Positions 41,668 to 51,317 of a stretch of DNA of 64,000 bases are shown in pieces. The DNA lies in the NCBI GenBank assembly GCA_905214865.1, contig CAJMNO010000006.1:1-64000 (forward strand). Reading direction: 5' to 3'. The notes beneath the pieces are model-generated. The model had not been told where the DNA came from. It ran no database searches and saw only the letters and a list, made by a program, of their open reading frames with translations. Source of the stretch: an uncultured bacterium. GTDB lineage: Bacteria > Actinomycetota > Coriobacteriia > Coriobacteriales > Atopobiaceae. Position 1 is the first letter of the stretch; every line of letters starts with the position of its first letter. The translations under genes and the position numbers were made by a program.

Positions 41668-41715
41668 TGACGGCACAATCCCCGCGCGAGTGCTCACGCG
41701 GCGCATTTGCTGCCA
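41668..41715. repeat. Extra 48-bp palindromic unit after module A
   Basis: A solitary unit with the centre GCGCGAGTGCTCACGCG and right end TTTGCTGCCA. A TTCCCCCAGTTG motif lies 30 bases before it, so it may be the remnant of a further module. Confidence 0.7.
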
Positions 41716-42056
41716 ACGGAGGATGATGCCCTCTTCAATGCCATGGGCCCTTCTCCCGCGCGAGCGTCGTGGCTACGGGGGCTCTCGCGAGCAGTACTCC
41801 ATCAGGCAGGTCCCGAAGGGGGGCCGGACCAGCAGAGACTCCCCCATGGGGCAGACGGTCCGACCATACACGAGCACGTTCACCCATGGAACCTTGCCAG
41901 CTCCCGCACGCGACGGGTTGGCCGTCGTGCATGGCGCACGCCCCTCTCCCCTTCCTTGAGCACTTCGCCCGAGGGGCTTTGACCCCGGAGACTGGTCCCT
42001 CCTTCGCGCGCGGGCATCGCGGAGAGTTGCGCAGCCCACGGAACATGCCGAGCGAC
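41716..42056. other. Intergenic stretch between repeat region A and yfbR
   Basis: 341 bases downstream of the repeats and past the stop of the convergent yfbR gene. Reading frames across it lack a ribosome site or recognisable product. Nothing supportable is seen. Confidence 0.4.
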
Positions 42057-42668
42057 CTACAGCAGCTGGTCCAGCGTGTGTCCGTAGGACGGCAGGAACT
42101 CTTCCATGAAGTCGCGGACCTCGGGCAGCTCGGCAGCCATCTCCTCGAGCACGGTCCTGGTGGTCCTCTCGGCGGTGACGAACTCGGTGTTGCCGGCACT
42201 CCGCTCGTCCAGACATTTGATGAGTGCGCTGAGCTTGTCGGCTGCCTTCACCAGGCGGTGGAGAAGAACGTCGTCCTCGCTCCCGTCAGGTTTGAAGATG
42301 CCCTCGTAGACCGGGCGGAGGTCGTCTGGCAGCGTCTGCAGGAGCCTCTCCTGCGCGGAGTCCTCCACGGCCCGGTACGCCTCGCGGAGCGTGCCGCTGG
42401 CGTACTTCACGGGGGTGGGCATGTCACCCGTGATGATCTCGGACGCGTCGTGGTACATGCCCACGAGCGCCGCCCGCTCGGCGTCGAGGTGACGACCGTA
42501 GCGCTGGTTGCCGATCACGCACAGCGCATGCGCGATCATCGCGACCTCGAGCGAGTGCTCCCCCAGGTTCTCTGGGCGCGAGCTGCGCATGAGCGCCCAT
42601 CGCTCGATGTACTTGAGCCTGGAGAGAAGTGCGAGGAAGCTCGACTCGCGCGGCTGTTCCTGTTCCAT
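42057..42668 (-). CDS. yfbR: YfbR-type HD 5'-deoxynucleotidase
   Basis: A 203-residue HD-domain enzyme that removes phosphate from dNMPs in the nucleotide pool. Metal ligands: ENLGEHSLEVAMIAHAL (first His), GMYHDASEIITGDMPTPVKY (HD pair and the characteristic TGD-PTPVK signature) and VKAADKLSALIKCL (last Asp). Length is normal. GGAAGGG precedes the ATG. It is divergent from trmB. Confidence 0.9.
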   Translation of the reverse strand: MEQEQPRESSFLALLSRLKYIERWALMRSSRPENLGEHSLEVAMIAHALCVIGNQRYGRHLDAERAALVGMYHDASEIITGDMPTPVKYASGTLREAYRAVEDSAQERLLQTLPDDLRPVYEGIFKPDGSEDDVLLHRLVKAADKLSALIKCLDERSAGNTEFVTAERTTRTVLEEMAAELPEVRDFMEEFLPSYGHTLDQLL

Positions 42669-42756
42669 GCTGGACCCTTCCGTCGGGATACCGTGCCATC
42701 ATACGGCCACCCCCGGACGGGATGGTTCGCCGTGCGACGGCTGGGGCCCTCTGGCC

Positions 42757-42762
42757 TAGAAT
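42757..42762 (+). promoter_or_regulatory. -10-like box upstream of trmB
   Basis: TAGAAT lies 39 bases before the trmB start in a 132-base divergent gap. No good -35 is visible. It is proposed because trmB has no Shine-Dalgarno sequence and may have a short leader. Confidence 0.3.
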
Positions 42763-42800
42763 CGAACCCGTTCGCAGCCCACCTCGCAGATTGGCATCGC

Positions 42801-43628
42801 ATGCACGCGCTTCACGCACGACTTCCCAAGCACTTCGTCCTGGAGGAGCGCCTGGAGCGCTACCGTGACGCCATTGAGGTCGACCCCCGCTCGTACGCGG
42901 GGGCGTGGCGGGAGGCGTGCACGCCCCTGGACGGCAGGACGGCGTTCCGCGAGCTGAAGGTGGACCTGGGCTGCGGCAAGGGCGGCTTCGCCGCGGAGTC
43001 CGCCGCACGGGAGCCGGACGTGCTGTTCGTGGGGATAGATGCCGAGCCCATCTGCATCGCCTACGCCGCGCAGAAGGCGGTTGAGGGAGGCCTGGACAAC
43101 CTGGTGCTGGTGCCGGCGCTGGGGTCCGCGGTGGACGAGCTCTTCTCCCCCGGGGAGGTGGACCGCATCATCCTCAACTTCCCCACGCCCTTCCCCAAGA
43201 AGCGCGACGCCTGGCAGCGACTGACCCACCTGGACCAGCTGATGCGCTATCGCACGGTGCTCGCCCCCGGTGGGAGCGTTGTGCTCAAGACGGACAGCCA
43301 GCCGCTCTTCGACTTCTCGCTCACCCAGTTCGACCTCGCGGGGTACCGCCTGACGTGGCGGAGCTCGGATGCCCGGGGCGACCGGCCGAACGACCCCATG
43401 AGCTGGTACGAAGAGCGCCTCTCGGCACAGGGCGCCACGGTGTACGGCCTGGAGGCAGTCCCCGGCCCCGCCCCCGAGCACGTGGAGCAGGCCGCCGAGC
43501 TGAGCCTGGCCGAATACCTGCCGCAGGACCTCGCCAGCCTGACATACGTCCCCCACGGCATGGAGGGCACGGTCACCAACCTGCGCAACCTCAGGGCCAA
43601 GCGCGCGATGGGCCATCACGAGAGCTAA
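42801..43628 (+). CDS. trmB: tRNA (guanine-N7)-methyltransferase
   Basis: About 275 residues. TrmB methylates G46 of tRNA with S-adenosylmethionine. Seen: VDLGCGKGGFAAESA (motif I), FVGIDAEPICIAYAAQKA, VDRIILNFPTPFPKKRD (the NFPDPWPK-type signature, here PTPFPK) and TDSQPLFDFSL. The N-terminal LPKHFVLEERLERYR is typical. ATG 42801 is the only ATG before the family start and lacks a clear ribosome site. Confidence 0.88.
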   Translation: MHALHARLPKHFVLEERLERYRDAIEVDPRSYAGAWREACTPLDGRTAFRELKVDLGCGKGGFAAESAAREPDVLFVGIDAEPICIAYAAQKAVEGGLDNLVLVPALGSAVDELFSPGEVDRIILNFPTPFPKKRDAWQRLTHLDQLMRYRTVLAPGGSVVLKTDSQPLFDFSLTQFDLAGYRLTWRSSDARGDRPNDPMSWYEERLSAQGATVYGLEAVPGPAPEHVEQAAELSLAEYLPQDLASLTYVPHGMEGTVTNLRNLRAKRAMGHHES

Positions 43629-43639
43629 GGGGAGAGACA

Positions 43640-43674
43640 AGCCGCCCCCGTCCTCCAAAGGAGGGCGAGGGCGG
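43640..43674. terminator. Bidirectional hairpin between trmB and the PfkB kinase gene
   Basis: A 16-bp stem with one mismatch (GCCGCCCCCGTCCTCC against GGAGGGCGAGGGCGGC) and an AAA loop, between convergent genes. No U-tract. Confidence 0.55.
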
Positions 43675-43748
43675 CAGCCAGTGGCATGGGCCGGGGGATG
43701 GGGCAGGGGCTTCTCCCCCAGGACCTGGTGCAAACGGCGACGGGCTAC

Positions 43749-44678
43749 CTACAGCCTGGTGACGCTGACCTTGTCCACGAGGGAGTCAACGAGGTCGCGG
43801 GGAGCCGCCTGCGTGCCGGACTGCATGACGTTGGCGGCACCGGTGGCCATCGCGAGCCTGACGGTGTCGTCCAGCCCCATGCCCAGGTCCTCGGCGTAGG
43901 CGAGCGCCGCCACCACGGAGTCGCCCGCGCCGACCGTGGAGCCCACGGGCACCTTGACGGAGCCGCCCTTCACCACGTGGTCGCGGCTCACGAACATGGC
44001 GCCAGCACCACCCATGGACACGACGACGTTGTCCAGGCCCTTCTCCACGAGCTCGCGCGCCGCCTCCGCGACCTTGTCGTCGGTGTCGAGCTTGCGGCCC
44101 AGCATGAAGCCGAGCTCGATCTCGTTGGGCTTGATGAGGTACGGACCGGCGGAGATGCCCGCCACCAGCTTGTCGCCGTCGGCGTCGAGGAAGACCTTGG
44201 CGCCCGCCTCCTTCAGGGCCGAGACCCACGTGGCGTACGTCCTGGGGCTTGCCCCGCGCGGAAGCGAGCCGGAGAGCACCGCAATGTCGCCGGGCTCCAC
44301 CACGTCCACGAGCTGCGCCAGCATTTCGTCCAGCATCTGGTCGCTCACCTGCGGGCCGGGCTCGTTGATGTCGGTGTGGGTGTCTCCCGTGGGGTCGACG
44401 ACCTTGAGGTTGGTGCGCGTCTCGCCCTCGACCTGGAAGCTACGGAGCTCGATGCCCTGGTCGGCCAGCATGGCGGCGATGGTGTTGCCGGTGTTGCCCG
44501 CCAGGACCGCGTAGGCGACGCTGGTGCCGCCCAGCTGGCGGATGACCTTGGAGACGTTGATGCCCTTGCCGCCCGGGTCGCTGCGAAGCTGCGAGATCCG
44601 GTTGACCCGGTCGAGGGTGAAGCCGTCCACCTGGGCGGTCTTGTCAAGCGCTGGGTTGAGCGTGACGGTGTAGATCAT
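43749..44678 (-). CDS. PfkB-family sugar-phosphate kinase (1-phosphofructokinase type)
   Basis: A 309-residue PfkB kinase. MIYTVTLNPALDKTAQVDGF is the classical start of 1-phosphofructokinase/tagatose-6-phosphate kinase, SDPGGKGINVSKVIRQLGG binds the sugar phosphate, and GSTVGAGDSVVA has the catalytic Asp and anion hole. The product would be a bisphosphorylated ketohexose. No PTS fructose gene is adjacent, so fructose-1-P versus tagatose-6-P cannot be decided. Its upstream region carries a -10-like TAGACT and a palindrome. Confidence 0.89.
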   Translation of the reverse strand: MIYTVTLNPALDKTAQVDGFTLDRVNRISQLRSDPGGKGINVSKVIRQLGGTSVAYAVLAGNTGNTIAAMLADQGIELRSFQVEGETRTNLKVVDPTGDTHTDINEPGPQVSDQMLDEMLAQLVDVVEPGDIAVLSGSLPRGASPRTYATWVSALKEAGAKVFLDADGDKLVAGISAGPYLIKPNEIELGFMLGRKLDTDDKVAEAARELVEKGLDNVVVSMGGAGAMFVSRDHVVKGGSVKVPVGSTVGAGDSVVAALAYAEDLGMGLDDTVRLAMATGAANVMQSGTQAAPRDLVDSLVDKVSVTRL

Positions 44679-44728
44679 GGGATCACTCGCCTTCCGTGTG
44701 CCTTGGTGCGACCGGTGCGTTCACCCCA

Positions 44729-44768
44729 AGTCTACCAGCGCGCGGGCCACGGCCCGGCAACGTTGCCG
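44729..44768 (-). promoter_or_regulatory. Promoter and operator-like palindrome of the PfkB kinase gene
   Basis: On the minus strand TAGACT (44729-44734) is a -10-like box, and the perfect 14-bp palindrome CGGCAACGTTGCCG (44755-44768) covers the expected -35 position. A sugar-responsive repressor of the LacI or DeoR type is the obvious candidate to bind it, by inference. Confidence 0.5.
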
Positions 44769-44818
44769 CAAGCGTTTTGCCACGGCGGGCGGGGGCCATC
44801 CCATGCCGGGAGGCTGCG

Positions 44819-46378
44819 CTACTCTCCCCTGAGCTCGCTCAGGAACTCGTCCCCGTAGCGACGGAGCTTGGTCTTGCCCACGCCCGAGACCTGCAGCAGC
44901 TCCTCGCGCGTGGTGGGCCTGCGCCGCACCATGGCACGGAGCGTGGCGTCGGAGAAGACCACGTACGGGGGCACGCCCGCCTCGTCGGCCAGTGACTTCC
45001 GCAGTGCCCTCAGGCGCTGGAACAGGCGCTCGTCCTCGTCGGTGACCTCCGCCTCGCTGGGCAGCTCGCGCTCGCGCACGCCACGGCCGAAGGTGGTGCG
45101 GGAGCGCACTGTGCCCAGGTAGTCGTCGGGCGAGAGGCGCCTGCACACCGAGCAGCCGCCGCACCCGCCGTCCGGGAGAGTGACCGCCTGCCCAAAGTAG
45201 GAGAGGACCCTCCCGCGCAGGCAGGTGTCGCTCATGGCGTAGCCGATCATCTTGGAGAGCAGGGCGTTGCGGTTGGCGAGGAGGCGCTCCCTGTCCGCGC
45301 GCGTGGTCTGGGGCGGGAACTCCGTGTTGTCGATCAGGAAGTGGCAGGTGCGGATGTCGCCGCGGCTCCACAGCAGGAGGCACTCGGCAGGCTCGCCGTC
45401 GCGACCCGCGCGACCCGCCTCCTGGTAGTACTCCTCGAGCGACAGGGGAAGCCCCACGTTGACCACGTAGCGGACGTCGGACTTGTCGATGCCCATGCCA
45501 AACGCGTTGGTGGCCACCATGACCTGGGCGTCGTCCCTCACGAAGGCCTCCTGGGCTGCGGCGCGGCTCTGGTTGTCGTAGCCGGCGTGGTAGGCGACGG
45601 CGCGTACCCCGGCGTCGCGCAGCGCCTCCGCGAGCGCGTCGACCTTCTTGCGCGTGGTCGCGTACACGATGCCGCTCTGTTCGCGGTGGGACAGCGCGTA
45701 CGAGACCACCCACCGCTCGCGCGCCTTGGGCGTGAGCTCGAAGGAGGCGAGCGTGAGGTTGGGACGGTCGAACCCGTTGACCTGCACCGTTGGGTCCCGC
45801 AGGCCAAGGAGGGAGACGATGTCCGCACGCACGCGAGCCGTCGCGGTGGCAGTGAGCGCCGCGACCACCGGACGCTTGGGCAGGGCGTCCACGAACCCCG
45901 CGATCCCCCGGTAGGCCGGGCGGAAGTCCTGTCCCCACTGGCTCACGCAGTGCGCCTCGTCCACCGCCACCAGGGGCACGCTCGCCCGGCTGGCAAACTC
46001 CAGGAAGCGACCGTCCTGCAGGCGCTCCGGGGCCACGTACATGATGTCGTACCAGCCGTCCAGCGCCCGTTGCATCACGATCTCCTGCTGCCGCGGGTTG
46101 AGCGTTGAGTTGAGGTACGAGCCCCGGATGCCCGCCTCCTTGAGCGAGCGCACCTGGTCGCCCATGAGCGAGATGAGCGGAGACACCACCAGCGTGAGGC
46201 CGCCCAGGAGCGCCGCCGGTATCTGGTAGCACACGGACTTGCCGGCACCCGTGGGCATGACCGCCAGGCTGTCCCGCCCGCCGAGGATGGACGAGATGAC
46301 CTCGGCCTGACCCGGTCTGAACGACTCGTAGCCAAAGTAGCGCGAGAGCGCCTGCCGCGCGTCCTCCATGGTTGGCAT
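44819..46378 (-). CDS. recQ: RecQ-family ATP-dependent DNA helicase
   Basis: About 519 residues. SF2 helicase motifs: SLAVMPTGAGKSVCYQIPA (Walker A), VDEAHCVSQWGQDFRP (DEAH), LTATATARVRADI, and AGRAGRDG (motif VI). The RecQ zinc domain follows (CGGCSVCRRL), and the C-terminal ~70 residues form an HRDC domain (LFQRLRALRKSLADEAG to SGVGKTKLRRYG). The winged-helix part is short, so the protein is a compact RecQ. It unwinds forked and recombination DNA. GGGGAGGGG precedes ATG 46378. Confidence 0.91.
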   Translation of the reverse strand: MPTMEDARQALSRYFGYESFRPGQAEVISSILGGRDSLAVMPTGAGKSVCYQIPAALLGGLTLVVSPLISLMGDQVRSLKEAGIRGSYLNSTLNPRQQEIVMQRALDGWYDIMYVAPERLQDGRFLEFASRASVPLVAVDEAHCVSQWGQDFRPAYRGIAGFVDALPKRPVVAALTATATARVRADIVSLLGLRDPTVQVNGFDRPNLTLASFELTPKARERWVVSYALSHREQSGIVYATTRKKVDALAEALRDAGVRAVAYHAGYDNQSRAAAQEAFVRDDAQVMVATNAFGMGIDKSDVRYVVNVGLPLSLEEYYQEAGRAGRDGEPAECLLLWSRGDIRTCHFLIDNTEFPPQTTRADRERLLANRNALLSKMIGYAMSDTCLRGRVLSYFGQAVTLPDGGCGGCSVCRRLSPDDYLGTVRSRTTFGRGVRERELPSEAEVTDEDERLFQRLRALRKSLADEAGVPPYVVFSDATLRAMVRRRPTTREELLQVSGVGKTKLRRYGDEFLSELRGE

Positions 46379-46486
46379 GGGGCACCCCTCCCCGCTCGTC
46401 TCTCCCCCAACGCCCACGGAGCGCCGTGGGCCAAGCCTCGATTGTAAGACGTGGGAGCGACGCAGCGGCCGATGGCGGGCGGAGGG

Positions 46487-47110
<624 letters not shown>

Positions 47111-47192
47111 GGCGATCCCCCGTCTCCCTCGCTCGCGCCCCATGCGCGGGCTGGGGCGATGATACCGCACGTCGGACGGGGGAGGGTGCCGC

Positions 47193-47816
47193 TCAGGCGC
47201 CGCCCAGGGGCACGCGGAGCAGCTCGTCGTAGGTGAGCTCGCCTCCCTCGGGATGGTGACTCCACATCAGGCTCGCCGCCTGGACGCGGAATGCGGGGAT
47301 GCCGGCGGGACGAGCCAGGGGAGAGGAGGCGCGCGCCTCTCCCCCATCCCCCACCACCGGCTGCCAGCCATCCTTGGGCCGGGCGCCGCGGAAGAGCGTG
47401 ACGTGCGGGAGAAACTGGGTTGCGGTTGCCGGGAGCCGGTCGCCCAGCCCCTGGTCGGCGAGGGCCCGCACGAGGGACGCCTGGAGGCGGACGAGCCCCT
47501 GGAGCCCCGGACCGTCCGCGACGCCCCGCCACACCACGCTCCCGCCGTGCCGGCGTTCGAACACCCCCACCCCGCCGAGCGCAAGGGGGAGGGGCCTCGC
47601 CTGACGGGCGGCGTCACCCAGCGCGCGCACCGCCGCCTCACGCTCGCCGGCGTCGCACATGCCGAGGAAGGCAAGCGTGAGGTGGAGGTTGCCCCGCGCG
47701 GTCGGCCTGCCCCGCACAAGCAGCGGGGCGACCTCGCGCTGCGTGCGGCAGAGCTCGTCCCTCACCCGCTCGTCTGGCAGCACCGCCAGGAACAGCCTCG
47801 TCCGACCGTCCGTCAT
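47193..47816 (-). CDS. thpR: RNA 2',3'-cyclic phosphodiesterase
   Basis: A 207-residue 2H phosphoesterase. The two HxTx motifs are HLTLAFLG (about 45-52) and HVTLFRG (about 141-147). The family opens 2',3'-cyclic phosphates on RNA ends and can ligate tRNA halves in vitro. GGGAGGTG precedes the ATG. It is divergent from the DUF1292 gene. Confidence 0.88.
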   Translation of the reverse strand: MTDGRTRLFLAVLPDERVRDELCRTQREVAPLLVRGRPTARGNLHLTLAFLGMCDAGEREAAVRALGDAARQARPLPLALGGVGVFERRHGGSVVWRGVADGPGLQGLVRLQASLVRALADQGLGDRLPATATQFLPHVTLFRGARPKDGWQPVVGDGGEARASSPLARPAGIPAFRVQAASLMWSHHPEGGELTYDELLRVPLGGA

Positions 47817-47932
47817 CCGGCACCTCCCGCGATGGTTTTTGCCAACTTGCCGACTGCGCCTCCACCCAGCCGGCCCATCCTGTTAGAGTCCAGTCTATGC
47901 ACGTTGCGAACATCCGGCGATGGGAGGATCCC

Positions 47933-48280
47933 ATGAGCGAGAACGACGAGGCAACCGACTACATCGACATCGACTTTGACGATGGCACCCAGGTTCGCTG
48001 CGAGGTCCAGGGCGTGTTCGACCTCGACGGCGAGGAGTACATCGCGCTGCTGCCCGAGGACGGGTCGGACGACGTGTACCTGTACGGATACCACGAGTAC
48101 GAGGAGGACCAGACCTACGAGCTGGTCGACATCCTGGACGACGACCTGTTCCAGCGCGTCTCGGACCGCTATGACGAGGTCGCGGCGGAGCAGGCCGAGA
48201 TAGACGAGGAGCTGGCCGCCGAGGAGGACGCGGAGGCTGAGGCCGAGGCGGAGGTGGCGGAGGAGGACTCCGAGGAGTAA
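47933..48280 (+). CDS. DUF1292-family acidic protein
   Basis: About 115 residues. The core (YIDIDFDDGTQVRCEVQGVF, GEEYIALLPEDGSDDVYLYG, and TYELVDILDDDLFQRVSDRY) matches DUF1292 proteins, usually annotated as YrzB-like with unknown function. The last 30 residues are almost all Glu, Asp and Ala. ATG 47933 follows GGGAGG; an ATG 36 bases upstream is possible but not needed. A strong terminator follows. Confidence 0.82.
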   Translation: MSENDEATDYIDIDFDDGTQVRCEVQGVFDLDGEEYIALLPEDGSDDVYLYGYHEYEEDQTYELVDILDDDLFQRVSDRYDEVAAEQAEIDEELAAEEDAEAEAEAEVAEEDSEE

Positions 48281-48313
48281 CCCCGCCGACACCACTTGGC
48301 AGAGGAGCGATGC

Positions 48314-48360
48314 GAGGGGCCGTCGCCCGGAATGAACCGGGTGGCGGTCCCTCTTGTTTG
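48314..48360 (+). terminator. Intrinsic terminator after the DUF1292 gene
   Basis: A ~17-bp stem (GAGGGGCCGTCGCCCGG against CCGGGTGGCGGTCCCTC, with GU-type pairs) and AATGAA loop, followed by TTGTTTGT. Confidence 0.78.
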
Positions 48361-48507
48361 TGCAGGTGAGGGGTCATGCCACCCGCAAGGTGCCACTCGT
48401 GTGGCCCCGCCGGCCGGGGAGGGGCCCCCATTGGGTAGTAACCTAAGGAGCGCTCGACGTACCACCAACCCCGCCCCGCGGCGGGCAAACATAGCTTGGA
48501 GCCCATC

Positions 48508-50919
48508 ATGCCCAGACTCACACCCGGCAACAGACTGTACTTCTACCAGCTTCTCTCCACGCGACTCGGGGTCGGCGTGCAGACGCCCCTCCCCAAGGTC
48601 GAGGAGCTGCTGAGCGAGGAGGACGTTGACCCCGCCGACGTGGGTTGCGACGACGTGCAGCAGCTCCTCTCCCAGATGCCCGAGTTCATCAAGCTCACGG
48701 TATTCAAGAAGGGCCGTACCTACGTGACGGTGCAGCGCCAGGAGGAGTGGGGCCAGGTGCTCGCGCACGCCGGCGAGGAGCACCAGAGGAAGGCACCCGC
48801 CAAGGGCGCCAAGGCCTGGAAGCACAAGAAGAGCAGCAAGGATCCCAAGCCCGCGAAGCCCCGCCATCGCAGGGAGAGGCGCGGGGACACCGACACCGAG
48901 AATGCCGCGGCCCAGCGGGACGAGGGCGGCGCAAGGGCCGTCGAGTCCGCAGCGGATGCAGCGGAGCCGGCCCAGACTGTCACACGCGACGAGCCGAAGG
49001 CGGCACCTACCGTCGAGGCGGATGACCGTGCCACCGAGACGGCGCAAGTGCCGTCGCAGGCCGGGCCCGACGCCACGGCGGCCAAGGCGGCCGACGCGGG
49101 ACGACAGGTCGGGCCCTCCGAGGCAGCCTCCCAGGGCGACGGCGCGAACGCGAAGGCGGAGTCCCCGAGGGATGCCGGGGGCGAGACGCACGGGGCCGGC
49201 GAGCCCCGGGGCGAGACGGACGCCGCCGCTTCGGCGGAGCATGCGCCCGTCCCAACGCAGGGGCCCGCGGCCGGCAACCCGGGAGCGGCGCCGACGGACG
49301 GCGAGCCTCCCATCAAGCTGACCATCACCTACGACCCCTACCGTGACATGGAGGAGGACCTGGACGCCGCTCTGCGCGAGGCGGAGGACGGTGCCAGGCG
49401 CGAGGCCGACGAAGTTGCCCGGGCCGAGGGAGGGCGTCCCCTCTCGCCCCGCACGGAGGCGAAGCCATCGGACCGCAACGGCACCGCACGCCACGACTCC
49501 CCCCGTGCGCGAAAGGCGGCACGGCCCGACGCGACGGCAGAGAGGCCCGAGGACAGCGAGCCCGCGACCCCCGCGGTCGTGGCGTCGGACATCCCCTCCC
49601 CCGTCAGGCTGCAGGCAGACCTGCCGCAGGACTTTGCGAGCGAGGTCCACTGCACCGACCGCCTGCTCCAGCTGCTGTACCGCACCCTGCCCATCGATGC
49701 GGACGTGATGTCCGTGCTGGACGAGGACTGGCGCGTGGCCCGCTCGACGGGATCCCTGGGCGGGACGCGCAGCAAGGTCACCTTCCCGCTGCGCTACCTA
49801 CAGGAGGACGGCTCCTCGCACGTGATGGTGACGCTGCGCCGCTCCTCCAAGGCGACCGCCGGCAAGCGCTGGGCGCTGGCATACGTGGACGGCGACGACG
49901 GCACGGGAGACACGCACCAGGCCGTTGGGCTGGAGGGCCTGCCCAAGGAGGACGAGGGCGCCTGGAGCGACCTTGCCGGCTCATCCCTTGGCATGGCCCC
50001 CACGGCGAGCCCCGCACGCGAGCTCGCCCAGTTTGCCGTGATCGGCTCGTGGGACGAGCTCCTGGGCGCCCTGGCGACCATGGCGGCCCCCGAGCGCTGG
50101 AACTACCCCGGCGAGGGCGTGGGAAAGGCGAGCCGCTACGGCATCCTGCGCGAGTACCTCACTGTCACGTTCCACCGCCTCCTCGCCACCGATGGCGTGC
50201 GCATTGCGGCGGACGGGTCGCTGGCTGCCTTTGACACCGGGCTCCACACGGCCTTCTGGCAGGACATCTACGCCTGCTTCGCGCCGCACAGGGGAGACAT
50301 ACCCTGGCAGTTCAGCGGGTTCTGCACCGCCGGCTCCGGCGAGCTGGGGGCGCTCCTGGTGGCGTCCCTCGACCCCCTGCCCCAGCCAGCCCGCTACCTG
50401 GAGCGCATAGGCGACGTGTTCCCCCAGCCGGGCAGGATGGTGGTCCTGGACACCGAGTCGCTGGTCATGCGCCAGCTCGGACGCCTGCCGCGCGCGTTCC
50501 TGCAGGAGCAGGTGGGAACGAGCTCCGTGGCAAGCGAGGCCCTTGGTCGCGTGCTCTCCAACCCGGGTGACGCGAGGGCGCAGACCGAGCTCTCGCGTGC
50601 CATCAAGGGCGACCCGGGGACCTACCGCCACGTGGGACGCGCCCTCGACGACGCCTGCGACCTCGCCCTCCGCAGGGCTCGCTCAAGCTACCGCACGGTC
50701 GCGCCCGCCTTTGACCCGCAGACGGACTCCATGCGGCTGCTGCTCCCCCTCTGCCTGGTGAGCGACGACAAGGCGGACTGCGCGCTGGCCCTTGCGCCCC
50801 AGCCCACGGGAAACTACCAGGGGACCGCGGTCCTCTCGCTCCCCCGCGCCTATGCCTGCTCCAGGGTCGTGGGAGAGGAGCAGCCCTCCTGGCTGCAGCC
50901 CCAGGACGTCCTGGCCTAG
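48508..50919 (+). CDS. Large protein with N-terminal winged-helix-like and C-terminal DUF3825-like domains
   Basis: About 803 residues. Residues 1-80 (LYFYQLLSTRLGVGV to RTYVTVQRQEEW) look like a small winged-helix domain, perhaps OST-HTH. Residues ~85-360 are disordered and rich in Ala, Glu, Pro and Arg. From about 370 to the end lies a folded region with YGILREYLTVTFHRLL, AAFDTGLHTAFWQDIYACF and PWQFSGFC, which match my memory of DUF3825, then a C-terminal ~180-residue part ending VLSLPRAYACSRVVGEE. Function unknown; an RNA-linked role is possible from the first domain. ATG 48508 has GGAG eight bases upstream. Confidence 0.68.
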   Translation: MPRLTPGNRLYFYQLLSTRLGVGVQTPLPKVEELLSEEDVDPADVGCDDVQQLLSQMPEFIKLTVFKKGRTYVTVQRQEEWGQVLAHAGEEHQRKAPAKGAKAWKHKKSSKDPKPAKPRHRRERRGDTDTENAAAQRDEGGARAVESAADAAEPAQTVTRDEPKAAPTVEADDRATETAQVPSQAGPDATAAKAADAGRQVGPSEAASQGDGANAKAESPRDAGGETHGAGEPRGETDAAASAEHAPVPTQGPAAGNPGAAPTDGEPPIKLTITYDPYRDMEEDLDAALREAEDGARREADEVARAEGGRPLSPRTEAKPSDRNGTARHDSPRARKAARPDATAERPEDSEPATPAVVASDIPSPVRLQADLPQDFASEVHCTDRLLQLLYRTLPIDADVMSVLDEDWRVARSTGSLGGTRSKVTFPLRYLQEDGSSHVMVTLRRSSKATAGKRWALAYVDGDDGTGDTHQAVGLEGLPKEDEGAWSDLAGSSLGMAPTASPARELAQFAVIGSWDELLGALATMAAPERWNYPGEGVGKASRYGILREYLTVTFHRLLATDGVRIAADGSLAAFDTGLHTAFWQDIYACFAPHRGDIPWQFSGFCTAGSGELGALLVASLDPLPQPARYLERIGDVFPQPGRMVVLDTESLVMRQLGRLPRAFLQEQVGTSSVASEALGRVLSNPGDARAQTELSRAIKGDPGTYRHVGRALDDACDLALRRARSSYRTVAPAFDPQTDSMRLLLPLCLVSDDKADCALALAPQPTGNYQGTAVLSLPRAYACSRVVGEEQPSWLQPQDVLA

Positions 50920-50971
50920 GGTTTCTGGGAGTCACCCCGGGGCTCTTTGGGGGGGACTTGGGCAGAGTGTC

Positions 50972-51040
50972 TGCTGAGGAATTACGAGTGCTGGCAATCC
51001 ACGGGCGGCAGCCGCTGGGGAAATGCAAGTGTTGGCAGAA
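50972..51040. repeat. Two further copies of the family-2 repeat
   Basis: TGCTGAGGAATTACGAGTGC... ending TGGCAATCC (50972-50999) and CGCTGGGGAAATGCAAGTGT... ending TGGCAGAAA (51013-51040) are direct copies of the unit at 17389-17560, more diverged. Confidence 0.7.
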
Positions 51041-51062
51041 AGTAGAGGCCCAGAAGGCTCTC

Positions 51063-51205
51063 GCCCGTCGAAAACCCTGTCCCATGCGTGCATACGTGGA
51101 CGCTTCCTGACGCGGGGAGGCCACGCGATGCCAGGCACCTCGGGCCTCGGGCAACCACGGTTGCGACGGGGTGTCGATGGGCTGAGAATGGGACGGTTCG
51201 TTGAC
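51063..51205. repeat. Block shared with 40982-41130 (copy 2)
   Basis: Same order as copy 1: GTCGAAAACCCTGTCCC, an imperfect palindrome around GCGTGCATACG, CCACGGTTGCGACGGGG and ATGGGCTGAGAATGGGACGG. It precedes module B by about 110 bases, as copy 1 precedes module A. Confidence 0.75.
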
Positions 51206-51317
51206 CATCCGGGCTGTTCAGCAGCTCCGGGCGCCAGGCCCACGGCCGTCCCCGCGGCGCCCCTCCCTGCCAGGGACGGGTGCCGCCGCGCGCCAGGGGC
51301 CTCCCTCAGGGGCCCAA

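Noticed and set aside
40853..41960. Short proteins encoded across repeat region A
   Set aside because: Frames are not conserved between modules A-D and lack ribosome sites; the repeats explain the open frames.
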